Assembly: GCA_032027165.1 (NCBI GenBank)
Contig: JAVSMO010000001.1
Coordinates: 867,548 to 931,547 of the forward strand
Reading direction: 5' to 3'
Source: Denitratisoma sp.
Lineage (GTDB): Bacteria; Pseudomonadota; Gammaproteobacteria; Burkholderiales; Rhodocyclaceae
Length of the DNA stretch: 64,000 nucleotides
Below the pieces are notes generated by a model that saw only the letters and a program-made list of their open reading frames with translations, searched no databases and was not told the origin of the DNA. Below, piece by piece: positions 28,967-38,142 of this stretch. The position numbers and the translations under genes are program-made. Every line of letters starts with the position of its first letter. Within the stretch, counting starts at the first letter, position 1.

Positions 28967-31690
28967 TCAGGCGACCTTGCGCAGGGCGACGCGCACCACG
29001 TCCGAACCGGAGCCGGTGGCGTCGGTGAGTTCCAGCGACATCGGCGCGACGGTGTTCAGGCTCGGTGCCTTGATGTCCTTGGCGTAGGGCGTCGCCCAGT
29101 GGTCGAACTGGCCGACGATGAGCAGGGTGTCGGGGCGGATGCCCTGGTTGAGGATGGCCGGCCCGCGCGTGGTGCGCACGGTCGACACGATGTCCACCAG
29201 GTCGCCTTCCTCGATGCCGAGCTGCTCCGCCGTGCGCGTGTTCATCACCACGCCGCGGTGGCCGCGCACGTTCTGCGACAGCTCGTCCATGAGCTGGATG
29301 GAGGCGTTGCCGCTGGCGTGGAACTGCATGCTCTTGGTGGTGAGCAGCCAGAAGGGAAAATCTTCGGGCCGTGCGCCCTGGTTCACCAGCGCCTTCTCCC
29401 ACAGGCCGGGCATGTCGTGCCAGGCCGGCAGGAACTGGTACTCGGTGAGCTGGTTGTCCCACCAGTGGATGCCCTGCTCATGCAGGCGGCGTTCCAGCTC
29501 GCGGCCCGAACGGGTCAGCCGCTCCTGGTAGGGCAGTTCGTAGCGCAGGCCCAGTTCGACGAGCTTGGGCGTGAGGTACCAGCCGCGGCGCGACCAGGGC
29601 TTGCTGTAGAAGCCGTTCTCGCGGAACCAGGCCAGGTCGCGCACCTCGGCGCCGCCGGTGAGTTCGGCGGTGGCGGCCTTGCAGGCGGCATCCCAGATCT
29701 CATCGACCTCGTGCGGCACCGCCGGGTCGAGCGTGTAGTCGAAGCCCTCGCCCTTGAGCGGCACGCTGCCGGCGCCGCGGTTGATGGCCGAGTTGTACTC
29801 CCCAAGGATGCCGACGCGGCGGGCGAGCTCCGTCGAGATCCAGGTGAAGTCGCGCGTGTCGCCCTGCGGATCGACCACCGGCTGGCGCAGGATGAAGCCC
29901 TGGTGGTCCCAGTACTGCTCGATGTACTTGGTGCGGCCGAGGCGGATCAGCTGCAGGCTCTCCAGGTCGGTGGCTTCCGGCAGCAGGATGTCGGCCATCC
30001 AGTTGGTCTCGTCGATGGTGTAGGCGAAGGAGACCATGAAGGGGAAGCGCGCCATGGTTTCCGACAGGCCGCGCGTGTCCCAGAAGGAGATCGCCGGGTT
30101 GGTGCGGAAGGTGATCCACAGTTCCGGGAAGGCCGGGTCCATGAGGTTCTCCGGCGCCTCCTTCTGCCACATCCAGGCGAGGTGCGTCGGGCCGAGCGCC
30201 TGGCTCCAGGGACCGTTGCCGGCCAGCGGCACCAGGGTGCGGTGGGCGTTGCGGCCGGTCGGTTTGCGCATCCAGCGCTTCGGGTCGGTCGGGTTGAGGC
30301 CGTGCACCATGAAACCGTCCTCGCCGGGCTTGACGCTCTGCAGCCGGTCCTCGTGCGGGCGGTTGATGCGGATGGTGGTGCCGAGCGTGCCGCCCGGCAC
30401 TTCCAGCGCGCCGACCAGCACGGCCATGACCGTGCGCGACCAGCAGCAGTCGAAGGCACCCCAGCCGTTGTTGACGGTCTTGCCGAGCGTCACCGAGACC
30501 GGACGGAAGGGCAGCACCTCGCCGTCGATATCGATGGTCTCGCCGACATGGGCGTGGTCGACGAACTCGTTGGCGACGCGGCGGATGCGCTCGGCCGGCA
30601 CCTCGCAGACCTTTTCCGCCCACTCCGGCGAATACGGCTGCACGTGGGCCACCAGCTTGGCGAAGGACGGCTCGCACTCGACGTCGCGGTGCGTCCAGCG
30701 ATCCTCGTCGGGCCCCTGTTCATACGCCGACGGCACGGTGAAGCGGCCCTCGAGGGCGGGCAGGGTGCCCGGCGTGTCGAAGGGCACGGCGGCGTTGCTG
30801 CGGGTGTCCCACAGCAGCGGCTTGCCGCTGGCCGGCTCGCGCAGGTAGTAGCCGTTCGGGCCGACCAGGTAGGGCGAGGCGGTGCGGTCGCGCAGGAAGG
30901 GCAGGTCGAGGTCCTCGCGCCGCCGCTCGTGCAGCATGACGTGGATGAGGGCGAACATGAAAGCGCCGTCGGTCTTCGGCTTGATGGGGATCCACTCGGC
31001 GGAGGCGGCGGCGGTGACGCCCAGGTGCGGCTCGACATAGACGCGCTTCATGCCGCGCACGCGTGCCTTGGCGTGGCGGGCGGCGGCGCAGACGCCGCCG
31101 GTGACCTCGACGTTGGCGCCGAAGGCGATGTTGTATTCCGTGTAGGGCGTGTCGGCGGCGACGGTGAAGGCGCGGTGCCAGTATTCGCCGTAGAGGTGCT
31201 CGGAGTGCACGCACTTGACGCCCTGGCCGGAGCCGAAGCTGAAGTCCATCGGCCCCCAGGCGGAGAGGAAGGCCGGGAAGGTGCCCATGTAGTTGGAGGG
31301 TGTGCCGCCGTGGCCGAAGCTGGCTGCCACGCGCGGCAGGCCGGCCTCGTCGATGATGCCCTTGGCGCGAATGTCGCGCATCTTCGCGGCGACGATGTCG
31401 AGCGCCTCGTCCCAGGAGATCGGTTCGAAGCCGGGATCCTCTCCGATCCCCTTCTTCGGGTTGGTGCGCCGCATCGGCGACAGAACCCGGTGCGGCGAAT
31501 AGGTTTTCTGTATCAGGCCGTAGGCCTTGACGCAGGGCTTGCCGTCGCCGGGGTGGATGCCTCGGCCGTTGAAGTTCGGCGCCACCTCGGTGGCGACGCC
31601 GTTCTCCACCTTCACCGCCAGCAGGTCGGGGCCCGCCACGCAGTTGAAGCAGTAGGTCGGCACCCATTTCGCTTCTGTGTTCGATCCCAT
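28967..31690 (-). CDS. Molybdopterin oxidoreductase, possibly PadB-like (phenylacetyl-CoA oxidoreductase)
   Basis: A 907-residue DMSO-reductase-family protein from the ATG at 31690 (GGGAGG six bases upstream). The N-terminus YCFNCVAGPDLLAVKVENG has two cysteines, but the third Fe-S cysteine is replaced by P/D; a fourth follows in GKPCVKAYG. YSPHRVLSPMRR, ISWDEALDIVAAKM, NPAISFWDTRG and a C-terminal molydopterin domain (TAEQLGIEEGDLVDIVS) complete the fold. The start recalls PadB of anaerobic phenylacetate degradation, which oxidises phenylacetyl-CoA to phenylglyoxylate. However the partner FeS and membrane subunits (PadC, PadD) are absent. No Tat signal is evident, so it is probably cytoplasmic. 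Substrate assignment is tentative; family membership is firm. Confidence 0.8.
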   Translation of the reverse strand: MGSNTEAKWVPTYCFNCVAGPDLLAVKVENGVATEVAPNFNGRGIHPGDGKPCVKAYGLIQKTYSPHRVLSPMRRTNPKKGIGEDPGFEPISWDEALDIVAAKMRDIRAKGIIDEAGLPRVAASFGHGGTPSNYMGTFPAFLSAWGPMDFSFGSGQGVKCVHSEHLYGEYWHRAFTVAADTPYTEYNIAFGANVEVTGGVCAAARHAKARVRGMKRVYVEPHLGVTAAASAEWIPIKPKTDGAFMFALIHVMLHERRREDLDLPFLRDRTASPYLVGPNGYYLREPASGKPLLWDTRSNAAVPFDTPGTLPALEGRFTVPSAYEQGPDEDRWTHRDVECEPSFAKLVAHVQPYSPEWAEKVCEVPAERIRRVANEFVDHAHVGETIDIDGEVLPFRPVSVTLGKTVNNGWGAFDCCWSRTVMAVLVGALEVPGGTLGTTIRINRPHEDRLQSVKPGEDGFMVHGLNPTDPKRWMRKPTGRNAHRTLVPLAGNGPWSQALGPTHLAWMWQKEAPENLMDPAFPELWITFRTNPAISFWDTRGLSETMARFPFMVSFAYTIDETNWMADILLPEATDLESLQLIRLGRTKYIEQYWDHQGFILRQPVVDPQGDTRDFTWISTELARRVGILGEYNSAINRGAGSVPLKGEGFDYTLDPAVPHEVDEIWDAACKAATAELTGGAEVRDLAWFRENGFYSKPWSRRGWYLTPKLVELGLRYELPYQERLTRSGRELERRLHEQGIHWWDNQLTEYQFLPAWHDMPGLWEKALVNQGARPEDFPFWLLTTKSMQFHASGNASIQLMDELSQNVRGHRGVVMNTRTAEQLGIEEGDLVDIVSTVRTTRGPAILNQGIRPDTLLIVGQFDHWATPYAKDIKAPSLNTVAPMSLELTDATGSGSDVVRVALRKVA

Positions 31691-31874
31691 CTGGCCTCCC
31701 GCCTTCAAACGATACAAAAAATAACTTAGAAAAAGATAAATATGTATCGAGTGTAGACGGCTTGGCGTGCCATTGAAATATGCAATAAAAAGCACAAGCC
31801 GGAGTTATGAATATGCTGATGCTTGCAGCAGGAGCCCGGCGCGACAGCCGGTTGTGATGCGCCGACTCTGCTTG
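31691..31874 (-). promoter_or_regulatory. AT-rich upstream region of the molybdoenzyme-fdhD-hcr run
   Basis: These 184 bases are clearly more AT-rich than their surroundings, with A-runs near 31715-31745 and GATAC/GTATC arms at 31711-31715 and 31744-31748. It must hold the promoter of the minus-strand catabolic run. I could not fix a convincing -35/-10 pair, FNR box or sigma-54 site. Confidence 0.4.
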
Positions 31875-32459
31875 TCAGCGTCCTTTTCGTGCCAGTTCGG
31901 CGTGGCGGAAGCAGCCGACGAGGTGGTCGTTCACCATGCCGGTGGCCTGCATGTGGGCGTAGCAGATGGTGGAGCCGACGAACTTGAAGCCGCGTGCCTT
32001 GAGGTCGCGGCTGAGCGCATCGGATTCCTTGGTGCTGGCGGGCACCTGCTTCAGCGTCCTGCGGCGGTTCACGATCGGCTTGCCGTCGACGAAGCGCCAG
32101 ACGTAGTCATCGAAGCTGCCGAACGCCTCCTGCACTTCGAGGAAGCGCTGCGCATTGTTGATGGCGGCCTCGATCTTAAGGCGGTTGCGCACGATGCCAG
32201 CGTCGGCAAGCAGGCGTTCGACCTGGCGTGGGCCGAAGCGGGCGACCTTGGCCGCCTCGAAGCCGGCGAAGGCGCGGCGATAGGCTTCGCGCTTCTTCAG
32301 GATGGTGATCCAGGACAGGCCGGCCTGCGCGCCCTCGAGGATGAGGAACTCGAAGAGCAGCCGGTCGTCGTGCACCGGCACGCCCCATTCCGTGTCGTGG
32401 TAGGCGACGTAGAGCGGATCGCTGCCGCACCAGCCGCAGCGCGTGAGTGTGCCCGTCAT
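31875..32459 (-). CDS. tag: Tag, DNA-3-methyladenine glycosylase I
   Basis: A 194-residue protein of normal length: RCGWCGSDPLYVAYHDTEWGVP (zinc-binding Cys and active-site region), LFEFLILEGAQAGLSW, and a C-terminal KFVGSTICYAHMQATGMVNDH with remaining zinc ligands. Tag removes 3-methyladenine from alkylated DNA. Its start overlaps the stop of the large histidine kinase upstream by 4 bp (ATGA), so it is translated after that kinase, an odd pairing. Confidence 0.95.
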   Translation of the reverse strand: MTGTLTRCGWCGSDPLYVAYHDTEWGVPVHDDRLLFEFLILEGAQAGLSWITILKKREAYRRAFAGFEAAKVARFGPRQVERLLADAGIVRNRLKIEAAINNAQRFLEVQEAFGSFDDYVWRFVDGKPIVNRRRTLKQVPASTKESDALSRDLKARGFKFVGSTICYAHMQATGMVNDHLVGCFRHAELARKGR

Positions 32460-35400
32460 GGCAGGCTGAAGTAGATGACGGCGCCGGCGCCGGGACTGCC
32501 CTCGGCGCGGACGCGGCCGCCGTGGCGCTGGATGATGCGCTGGACGGTGGCCAGCCCGATGCCGGTGCCGGAGAATTCGTCGGGCCGGTGCAGGCGCTGG
32601 AAGGGCTGGAACAGCTTGCCGGCATAGGCCGGGTCGAAGCCGACGCCGTTGTCGCGGACGAAGTAGGCGCGCTCGCCGTCGATTTCCCGGGTGCCGAATT
32701 CGATGCGCGCGGTTTCGTTCCGCGAAGTGAACTTCCAGGCATTGTCGAGCAGGTTCTCGAGGACGATGCGCAACAGCGTCGGATCGGCCTGCGCCGTTAA
32801 GGCTTCGGCAATGACGATCTCGGGACGATGACGCGAATGCTGCGCAAGCTCCAGCAGGACGGTCCGTGCCATGGAGGAGAGATCGACTTCGCGGCGGTGC
32901 AGCGACATGCGCGTGATGCGCGCCAGTTCGATCATGTCGTCGATGGTCTGGGAGAGGCGCTGGCTGGCTTTGCGGATGCGCTCCAGGTGTTCTCGGCCGG
33001 CGTCGTCGAGACGGGTGCCGTAATCCTCGGCGAGGATGTGGGCGAAGCCGTCGATCCCGCGCAGGGGCGCGCGCAGATCGTGCGAGACCGAGTAGGAGAA
33101 GGCTTCCAGTTCGCGGTTGGAAGCTTCCAGGGCGGCGGTTCGCTCGCGCACGCGCTGCTCCAGGCCCTCGTTGAGCTGGCGGATCTCCTGCTGGGCGGCT
33201 TCCAGCGAGTCGATGTCCTGGTTGACGATGACGGCGCCGCGGATGGCGCCTTGGGCATCGAACAGGGGAATCGCCGAATTGAGGATGGTCTTGCGGCTGC
33301 CGTCGAAGCACTGGATGACGATCTTCTCGTTGATCGAGGTTTCCCCCTTGGAGAAAGCCCGTGCGGCGGCCCATTCCCCGGGCTGGATTTCGCGGCCGTT
33401 GTCGGCCCACCAGCCCCTGTATTCGCCGAGTTGCTCGACGCCGACATAGCGGGCGCCGGCCCAGATGCGGGTGGCGGCGGGGTTGCTGCGGCTGATGCGG
33501 CCCTGGCCGTCCATCAGCCAGATGCCCACGGGCAGGGAATCCATCACCGCCTCGAGCAACTGGCGCTCGCGCTGCACGGCTTCCTCCGCACGATGGCGCT
33601 CGGTAATGTCCGTGAACACGCCGATGTAACGCAAAGGTTTCCCCGCCTCGTCGCGCACGACGGTGATGCTGAGCAGTTCCGGGTACACCTCGCCGTTCTT
33701 GCGGCGGTTCCAGATTTCGCCGCTCCAGTAGCCGTCGCGCACGATCGCCTGCCACATCGCTGCGTAGAAGGCGCGGTCCTGGCGGCCGGACTGCAGCAGG
33801 CTGGGGTTGCGGCCCAGCACTTCCGCTTCCGTGTAGCCGGTGATCTCGGTGAAGGCGCGATTGACCGAGATGATGTTCTGCTCGGCGTCGGTGACGGTGA
33901 CGCCTTCCCGGCTGTTCTCGAAGACGGTGGCGGCGAGGCGCAGCTGGATTTCGGCGCGCTTGCGCTCTGCGATGTCGCGGGCGACGCTCATGACGGCGGG
34001 GCGGCCGTGCAGGGTGATGCGCACCGCCGCCGTCTCGACGTTCACGATGTCGCCATCCAGCGTCAGGTAGCGCCGCTCCATCAGGGGCAGCATGGCTTCC
34101 GTCCCGCTTTCCATGAGTTCCAGGCGCGCCTCCTTGTGCGGCCAGTCCTCGGGCGTGACCAGGTCGCGCAGCGGGCGGCCGAGGAGGGCCTGCGGCGAAG
34201 CCGCCCGGTGCAGGGCCAGGGCCGCCTTGTTGGCGAGCACGACGACCCGGTCCTGCAGCACCATGATGGCGTCCGGCGACAGCTCGAACAGGAGCCGGTA
34301 GCGCTCCTCGCTCTCGCGCAGGGCCATTTCCGAGGCCTTCCGTTCGGTGATGTCCTTGCCGGTGCCGCGGTAGCCGGCAAAGCGTCCGTCCGGACTGAAA
34401 ATTGGCCGCCCGCTGACGACGAACCAGCGCAGGCTTCCGTCCGGCGAGCGCATGCGGTAGGTGAAGTCGTGGAACGGCTCGTGCCCCTCCAGCAGCGCCC
34501 GGTGCCTGGCCCAGTCCGCCTCGCCGACCCCCTCGATCGGCAGTTCCCAGCGCAACTTGCCGATGGTGGAGGACGCGTCTACGCCGCTCTTGCTGGAGAC
34601 GCCGACGGACATCTGGGTAAAACGGAAGCGTTCGTCCTGTTCCCAGTACCAGTCGGAGGACAGTTCGGCGAGGTCGCGGAAGCGCGCTTCGCTTTCCCGG
34701 AGGTCGCGCGTGACTTCCTTGGCGTGGCGTTCCGCAAGGCGGCGCGAGCGTACCAGCGCGTGCGCCAGCGCTGCCAGCAGCAAAGTCAGTGTCAGCAGGA
34801 CGGCGGGCACGTAGATGGCGAGGTGGCGCTGGGGAAACAGGATCAGTTCCGGGCCGGCCTCGAGGGTCAGATGCCATTGCGTGCCCTGTACGTCGACATT
34901 GCGCTGCGCGGTGTAGCGCACGCCGCCGGCAGGGGCGGTTTCGCTGCCGGACAGGATGGGCACGTTGGCTTCGGGCGCGCCACCCGGCGGCAGGGCGGCG
35001 ACGCGCAGCCGTACCTGCTGGTCGCGCAACTGCGCGACCAGCGGCGCGAGCATCCTGTCGAGATTGACCGTGATGGCAACCACGCCCGTCAGCCCTCTGC
35101 CTGTCAGGGCGAAGCGCGGCGGCTGCGAGTCCGTGTGGTACACGGGCGCGAGGAAGGCCAGCACGGGCGTGCCGGCGTTCGTCCGGTCGTGCGCAAAGGG
35201 CAGTGTCGCCGCCAGTGCGCCTTCCGCTTCCAGCCGCCCGAGCACCGCGGTCACGGATGGATTGTCGGTAAGTCTCAGGCCGGGCAGCCATTCGTTCCCG
35301 GCGGCGGGCTCGGCGTGGCGGATGAACAGGTTGCCGCCCCGGCGCTCCGCGAAGAAATAGGCCTGAATGGGGTGGGTGCCCGCATGCAGGCGCAGGATGT

Positions 35401-35668
35401 CGACGAACCCGCGGAATTGTCCGGCGGGCATCCCGGGCAGGTCCAGGAACGAGGCCTGCAGGGCCCGTGTCAGGCCGGCGAAGTGGGCGACATGCTCGGC
35501 GAGATTGCCGGCGGTCAGGTCGGCCAGCGCGTTCAGGCGATCGTCGGCCTTTTCCCGGACATGGCGGTCGGCCAGCACGCCGCCGATGATGCTCAACGCG
35601 AGGCCGAGCAACAGCACCGCCGGGACGGTCCATCGCGCAACACGGGTATCAGGAAGCGAGCCGGTCAT
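32456..35668 (-). CDS. Large multi-PAS sensor histidine kinase
   Basis: About 1070 residues from the ATG at 35668; a TTG 15 bases upstream is possible. There is a membrane segment (about 15-35) and a periplasmic CHASE-like sensor (about 40-285, with A-D-R-H-V-R-E-K and PIQAYFFAERR). A second segment (IYVPAVLLTLTLLLAALAHAL, about 290) leads to four PAS/PAC units (about 330-830), each ending in D-I-x-E-R-style linkers. HisKA (S-Y-S-V-S-H-D-L-R-A-P-L-R-G) and ATPase (LLDNAWKFT, RDNGVGFDPAYAGKLF, GTGIGLATVQRI) follow. Ends by coupling to tag. No regulator adjacent; signal unknown. One dispersed motif copy overlaps the second membrane segment region. Confidence 0.9.
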   Translation of the reverse strand: MTGSLPDTRVARWTVPAVLLLGLALSIIGGVLADRHVREKADDRLNALADLTAGNLAEHVAHFAGLTRALQASFLDLPGMPAGQFRGFVDILRLHAGTHPIQAYFFAERRGGNLFIRHAEPAAGNEWLPGLRLTDNPSVTAVLGRLEAEGALAATLPFAHDRTNAGTPVLAFLAPVYHTDSQPPRFALTGRGLTGVVAITVNLDRMLAPLVAQLRDQQVRLRVAALPPGGAPEANVPILSGSETAPAGGVRYTAQRNVDVQGTQWHLTLEAGPELILFPQRHLAIYVPAVLLTLTLLLAALAHALVRSRRLAERHAKEVTRDLRESEARFRDLAELSSDWYWEQDERFRFTQMSVGVSSKSGVDASSTIGKLRWELPIEGVGEADWARHRALLEGHEPFHDFTYRMRSPDGSLRWFVVSGRPIFSPDGRFAGYRGTGKDITERKASEMALRESEERYRLLFELSPDAIMVLQDRVVVLANKAALALHRAASPQALLGRPLRDLVTPEDWPHKEARLELMESGTEAMLPLMERRYLTLDGDIVNVETAAVRITLHGRPAVMSVARDIAERKRAEIQLRLAATVFENSREGVTVTDAEQNIISVNRAFTEITGYTEAEVLGRNPSLLQSGRQDRAFYAAMWQAIVRDGYWSGEIWNRRKNGEVYPELLSITVVRDEAGKPLRYIGVFTDITERHRAEEAVQRERQLLEAVMDSLPVGIWLMDGQGRISRSNPAATRIWAGARYVGVEQLGEYRGWWADNGREIQPGEWAAARAFSKGETSINEKIVIQCFDGSRKTILNSAIPLFDAQGAIRGAVIVNQDIDSLEAAQQEIRQLNEGLEQRVRERTAALEASNRELEAFSYSVSHDLRAPLRGIDGFAHILAEDYGTRLDDAGREHLERIRKASQRLSQTIDDMIELARITRMSLHRREVDLSSMARTVLLELAQHSRHRPEIVIAEALTAQADPTLLRIVLENLLDNAWKFTSRNETARIEFGTREIDGERAYFVRDNGVGFDPAYAGKLFQPFQRLHRPDEFSGTGIGLATVQRIIQRHGGRVRAEGSPGAGAVIYFSLP
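34782..34805 (+). repeat. Dispersed bipartite motif, copy 7
   Basis: Exact AAAGTCAGT-N9-ACGGCG, spacer GTCAGCAGG, antisense to the kinase gene; the coding strand reads A-V-L-L-T-L-T-L within a membrane segment. Confidence 0.85.
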
Positions 35669-35771
35669 TTGTCGAGGCTGCAATGGTTTTGGCAGCCATG
35701 CAGGCTTTATGCCTTAATCAGCCATAACGGCGCAAGCGCGAAATACTAAACCGTGTGAGCAGCAGGGGAAT

Positions 35772-37238
35772 TCAGGGCAGGGTGAAGTAGAAGGCGGCGC
35801 CCTGGTCCGGCGCGCCTTCCGCCCAGACGCGCCCGCCGTGGCGGCGCAGGATGCGATAGACGATGGCCAGGCCGATGCCTGTGCCCTCGAAGCGCTTGGC
35901 ATCGTGCAGGCGCTGGAAGGGCTTGAACAGCTTGTCGGCATAGGCCATCTCGAAGCCGGCCCCGTTGTCCCTGACGCAGAAGACCTTGCCGCCGTCCGTC
36001 GTGCAGAGGGTTATTTCGATGCGGGCATCGGGGCGCTCGGCGGTGAATTTCCAGGCATTGCGCAGCAGGTTGTCGAGCAGGGTCTTCAGCAGGACGGGAT
36101 CGCCCCGGGCGGTGAGGTTATCGGCGATGTGCCAGTCGACCTTGCGTTCCGGCGCCTGCTCCTCCAGGGCGCTGCGGATCTCGCCGGCCTGGGCGCTGAG
36201 GTCTACGGGCACGCATTTCAGTTCCTGCCGGCCGACGCGGGCCAGGTTGAGCAGGTCGTCTATGAGGAGACCCATCTTCTGGCTGGAGGCGCGGATGCGC
36301 TCCAGGAATTGGCGGCCCTGCGGGCTGACCTGCGAATCCGGGTCTTCGGCGAGCAGGTGGCTGAAGCCGTCGAGCGCCCGCAGCGGTGCGCGCAAGTCGT
36401 GGGAAACCGAGTAGCTGAAGGCCTCCAGTTCTTGGTTCGCGGCTTCCAGTTCATGGTTGGCCGCCTCCAGGGCTGCCGTACGCTCGCGCACCCGCTGCTC
36501 CAGCGTCTCGTTCATGCTGCGGATTGTGGCATTGCCGGCCTGCAGTTCGCCGAGCAGTTTCTCGATGTTGTCCGCCATGCGGTTGAAGGCCCGCGACGTC
36601 TGGGCAATTTCAAGCACATTGGATTCCGGTGCGCGCCTTGTAAGGTCGCCGTCGCCGAACTTCCGGGCGCTGGCGGCAAGTTCCCGCAGCGGCTTCAGGC
36701 CGCTGCGCAGCGTCAGGATGAAGAGGGGCAGGGCAATGGACAGGATGGCCAGCGAGAACAGGAAGGTCAGCCCGAGTTGTCTCCACAGATCGGCGGCCAG
36801 GATGTCCGCCGAGGGCTCGGCGAGGAGTTCTCCGTAGCGGACGCCGCCGGCGTCGATGGGCATGCGAACGGGTTCGGCGCGCAGGCCCAGGAGGGCCGAG
36901 AACCATCCGGGGGCGCCGTCTTCATGTTCGGGACGCTCGGGAAGACGGCCTTCGACGAGCGTCATCCCGCCGGCGGCATCGCGCAGTTCCAGTCGCTGGA
37001 AGTGGCCGTGGCGGAGGACGCTGTCCAGGGTTTGCTGGGCGGTGGCGAGGTCGCCGACGACGAGTGCGTTTCTCAGCGTGGGCACCAGCGCGGCGCCGAT
37101 GCTGCGGGATTGCTCCGCCATGCGCTGCTGCGCGTTGCGCACCTGGATGATGGCCTCGGTGGCGAAGTCGACCGTGAAGATCGTGACGATGGCGGCCGCA
37201 GCAAGCAAGAGGATGCGCGCCTGCAATCCGATTCTCAC
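35772..37238 (-). CDS. HAMP sensor histidine kinase paired with a PhnD-like protein
   Basis: A 488-residue kinase starting with GTG. There is a membrane segment (about 8-28), a small periplasmic part (about 30-160), a second segment (FLFSLAILSIALPLFILTL), and HAMP (about 180-235). A coiled coil, HisKA (S-Y-S-V-S-H-D-L-R-A-P-L-R-A) and ATPase (LLRNAWKFT, RDNGAGFEMAYADKLF, GTGIGLAIVYRI) follow. No PAS domain, unlike its relatives. The start overlaps the stop of the PhnD-like gene (GTGA), suggesting that the binding protein presents a ligand to this kinase. No response regulator nearby. Confidence 0.9.
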   Translation of the reverse strand: MRIGLQARILLLAAAAIVTIFTVDFATEAIIQVRNAQQRMAEQSRSIGAALVPTLRNALVVGDLATAQQTLDSVLRHGHFQRLELRDAAGGMTLVEGRLPERPEHEDGAPGWFSALLGLRAEPVRMPIDAGGVRYGELLAEPSADILAADLWRQLGLTFLFSLAILSIALPLFILTLRSGLKPLRELAASARKFGDGDLTRRAPESNVLEIAQTSRAFNRMADNIEKLLGELQAGNATIRSMNETLEQRVRERTAALEAANHELEAANQELEAFSYSVSHDLRAPLRALDGFSHLLAEDPDSQVSPQGRQFLERIRASSQKMGLLIDDLLNLARVGRQELKCVPVDLSAQAGEIRSALEEQAPERKVDWHIADNLTARGDPVLLKTLLDNLLRNAWKFTAERPDARIEITLCTTDGGKVFCVRDNGAGFEMAYADKLFKPFQRLHDAKRFEGTGIGLAIVYRILRRHGGRVWAEGAPDQGAAFYFTLP

Positions 37239-38050
37239 TGGCCGATCATCCGGTAGATGCGGCGGACGTTGTCGTAGTCGCGCTCGCCGGCCGGCTCGAA
37301 GCCGGGCGACTTGATCTTCTGCAGCAGGGGAACGGCCCCGGGATCGTGCTGCATGCCGATCAGGGCGCGCCGGATGGCTTCCGCCTTGTCCCGGGGGACG
37401 CGCGGATGGACGATGACCGGAAGCTCTGCAAATTCCTCGGAGACGAACAGCAGGCGATAGAGGAGCCCCTCCCGTTCGGCATACTGGGCCAGGAAGCGGG
37501 AATTGACCGCGGCGGCGTCCACCTGCCTGGCCTTGAGCTGGGCCAGCGCACCCTCCTGGTTGCCGGCAAACACGGCTACCGCGCGAATGCCGGCGGAATC
37601 GAGGGCCACCCTGGGAACGGCATACGCGACGAAGGCCTCCTCGGACGGGTAGGCGATTCGCCTGCCCTCCAGGTCCTTCAGCGATTGCAGGGGGCTGTCG
37701 GCAGGGACGGCAATGACGCCGCGGATGGGATCGCCGCCCCAGCGGGCGATCACCCTGTAGAGGCCGTCGAATTCCTTCTGGAAATTATGGTTGGTATAGG
37801 CGAAGTCGAATTCGCCGCGGCCCATCATGGCGTCGGTTTCCTGCACCGTGCGTCCCATTTTCATCTGCAGGGGGATGCCGGTGACTTCGGTCAGGTATTG
37901 CAGGAGGGGATTCCACCTTTCGGCGGTGAGGAGCGGGCTCTGCTGGTTGAGCACGCCGAAAACCAGCGCTCTGGACTCCGTGGCGGATGCCGGCCCGGCG
38001 AGGAGGAAGGCGAAGCACAGCGCCAGCAATTTCAGAACCCGCTTCGGCAT
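37235..38050 (-). CDS. PhnD-like periplasmic substrate-binding protein
   Basis: A 271-residue protein with a signal peptide (MPKRVLKLLALCFAFLLAGPASA). The mature part, LVFGVLNQQSPLLTAERWNPLLQYLTE, then GEFDFAYTNHNF and LKDLEGRRIAYPSEEAFVAYAVPR, is typical of phosphonate/phosphate-type (PhnD/SsuA) binding proteins. No ABC permease or ATPase gene accompanies it; instead it is coupled to a histidine kinase, so a sensory rather than transport role is likely. The ligand cannot be read from sequence. Confidence 0.85.
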   Translation of the reverse strand: MPKRVLKLLALCFAFLLAGPASATESRALVFGVLNQQSPLLTAERWNPLLQYLTEVTGIPLQMKMGRTVQETDAMMGRGEFDFAYTNHNFQKEFDGLYRVIARWGGDPIRGVIAVPADSPLQSLKDLEGRRIAYPSEEAFVAYAVPRVALDSAGIRAVAVFAGNQEGALAQLKARQVDAAAVNSRFLAQYAEREGLLYRLLFVSEEFAELPVIVHPRVPRDKAEAIRRALIGMQHDPGAVPLLQKIKSPGFEPAGERDYDNVRRIYRMIGQ

Positions 38051-38142
38051 ACGCGAAATGAATACCGTACAAGATTGGAAAATAGCATCCAACCGCCGGG
38101 GATACAAGGAACGGTGGCGACAGTCTGCTTGGCGGATTGTCA

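Noticed and set aside
28013..31729. A 1238-codon open frame on the plus strand
   Set aside because: It is the antisense of fdhD and the molybdoenzyme, which have clear motifs; GC-rich third positions keep the reverse frame open. The same holds for 1708-4029(+), 5386-7866(-), 17098-19443(-), 25174-27546(+) and 32828-35749(+).
31766..31772. TGGCACG-like sigma-54 -24 element upstream of the molybdoenzyme
   Set aside because: The -12 part at the required distance reads GCCG instead of TTGC.
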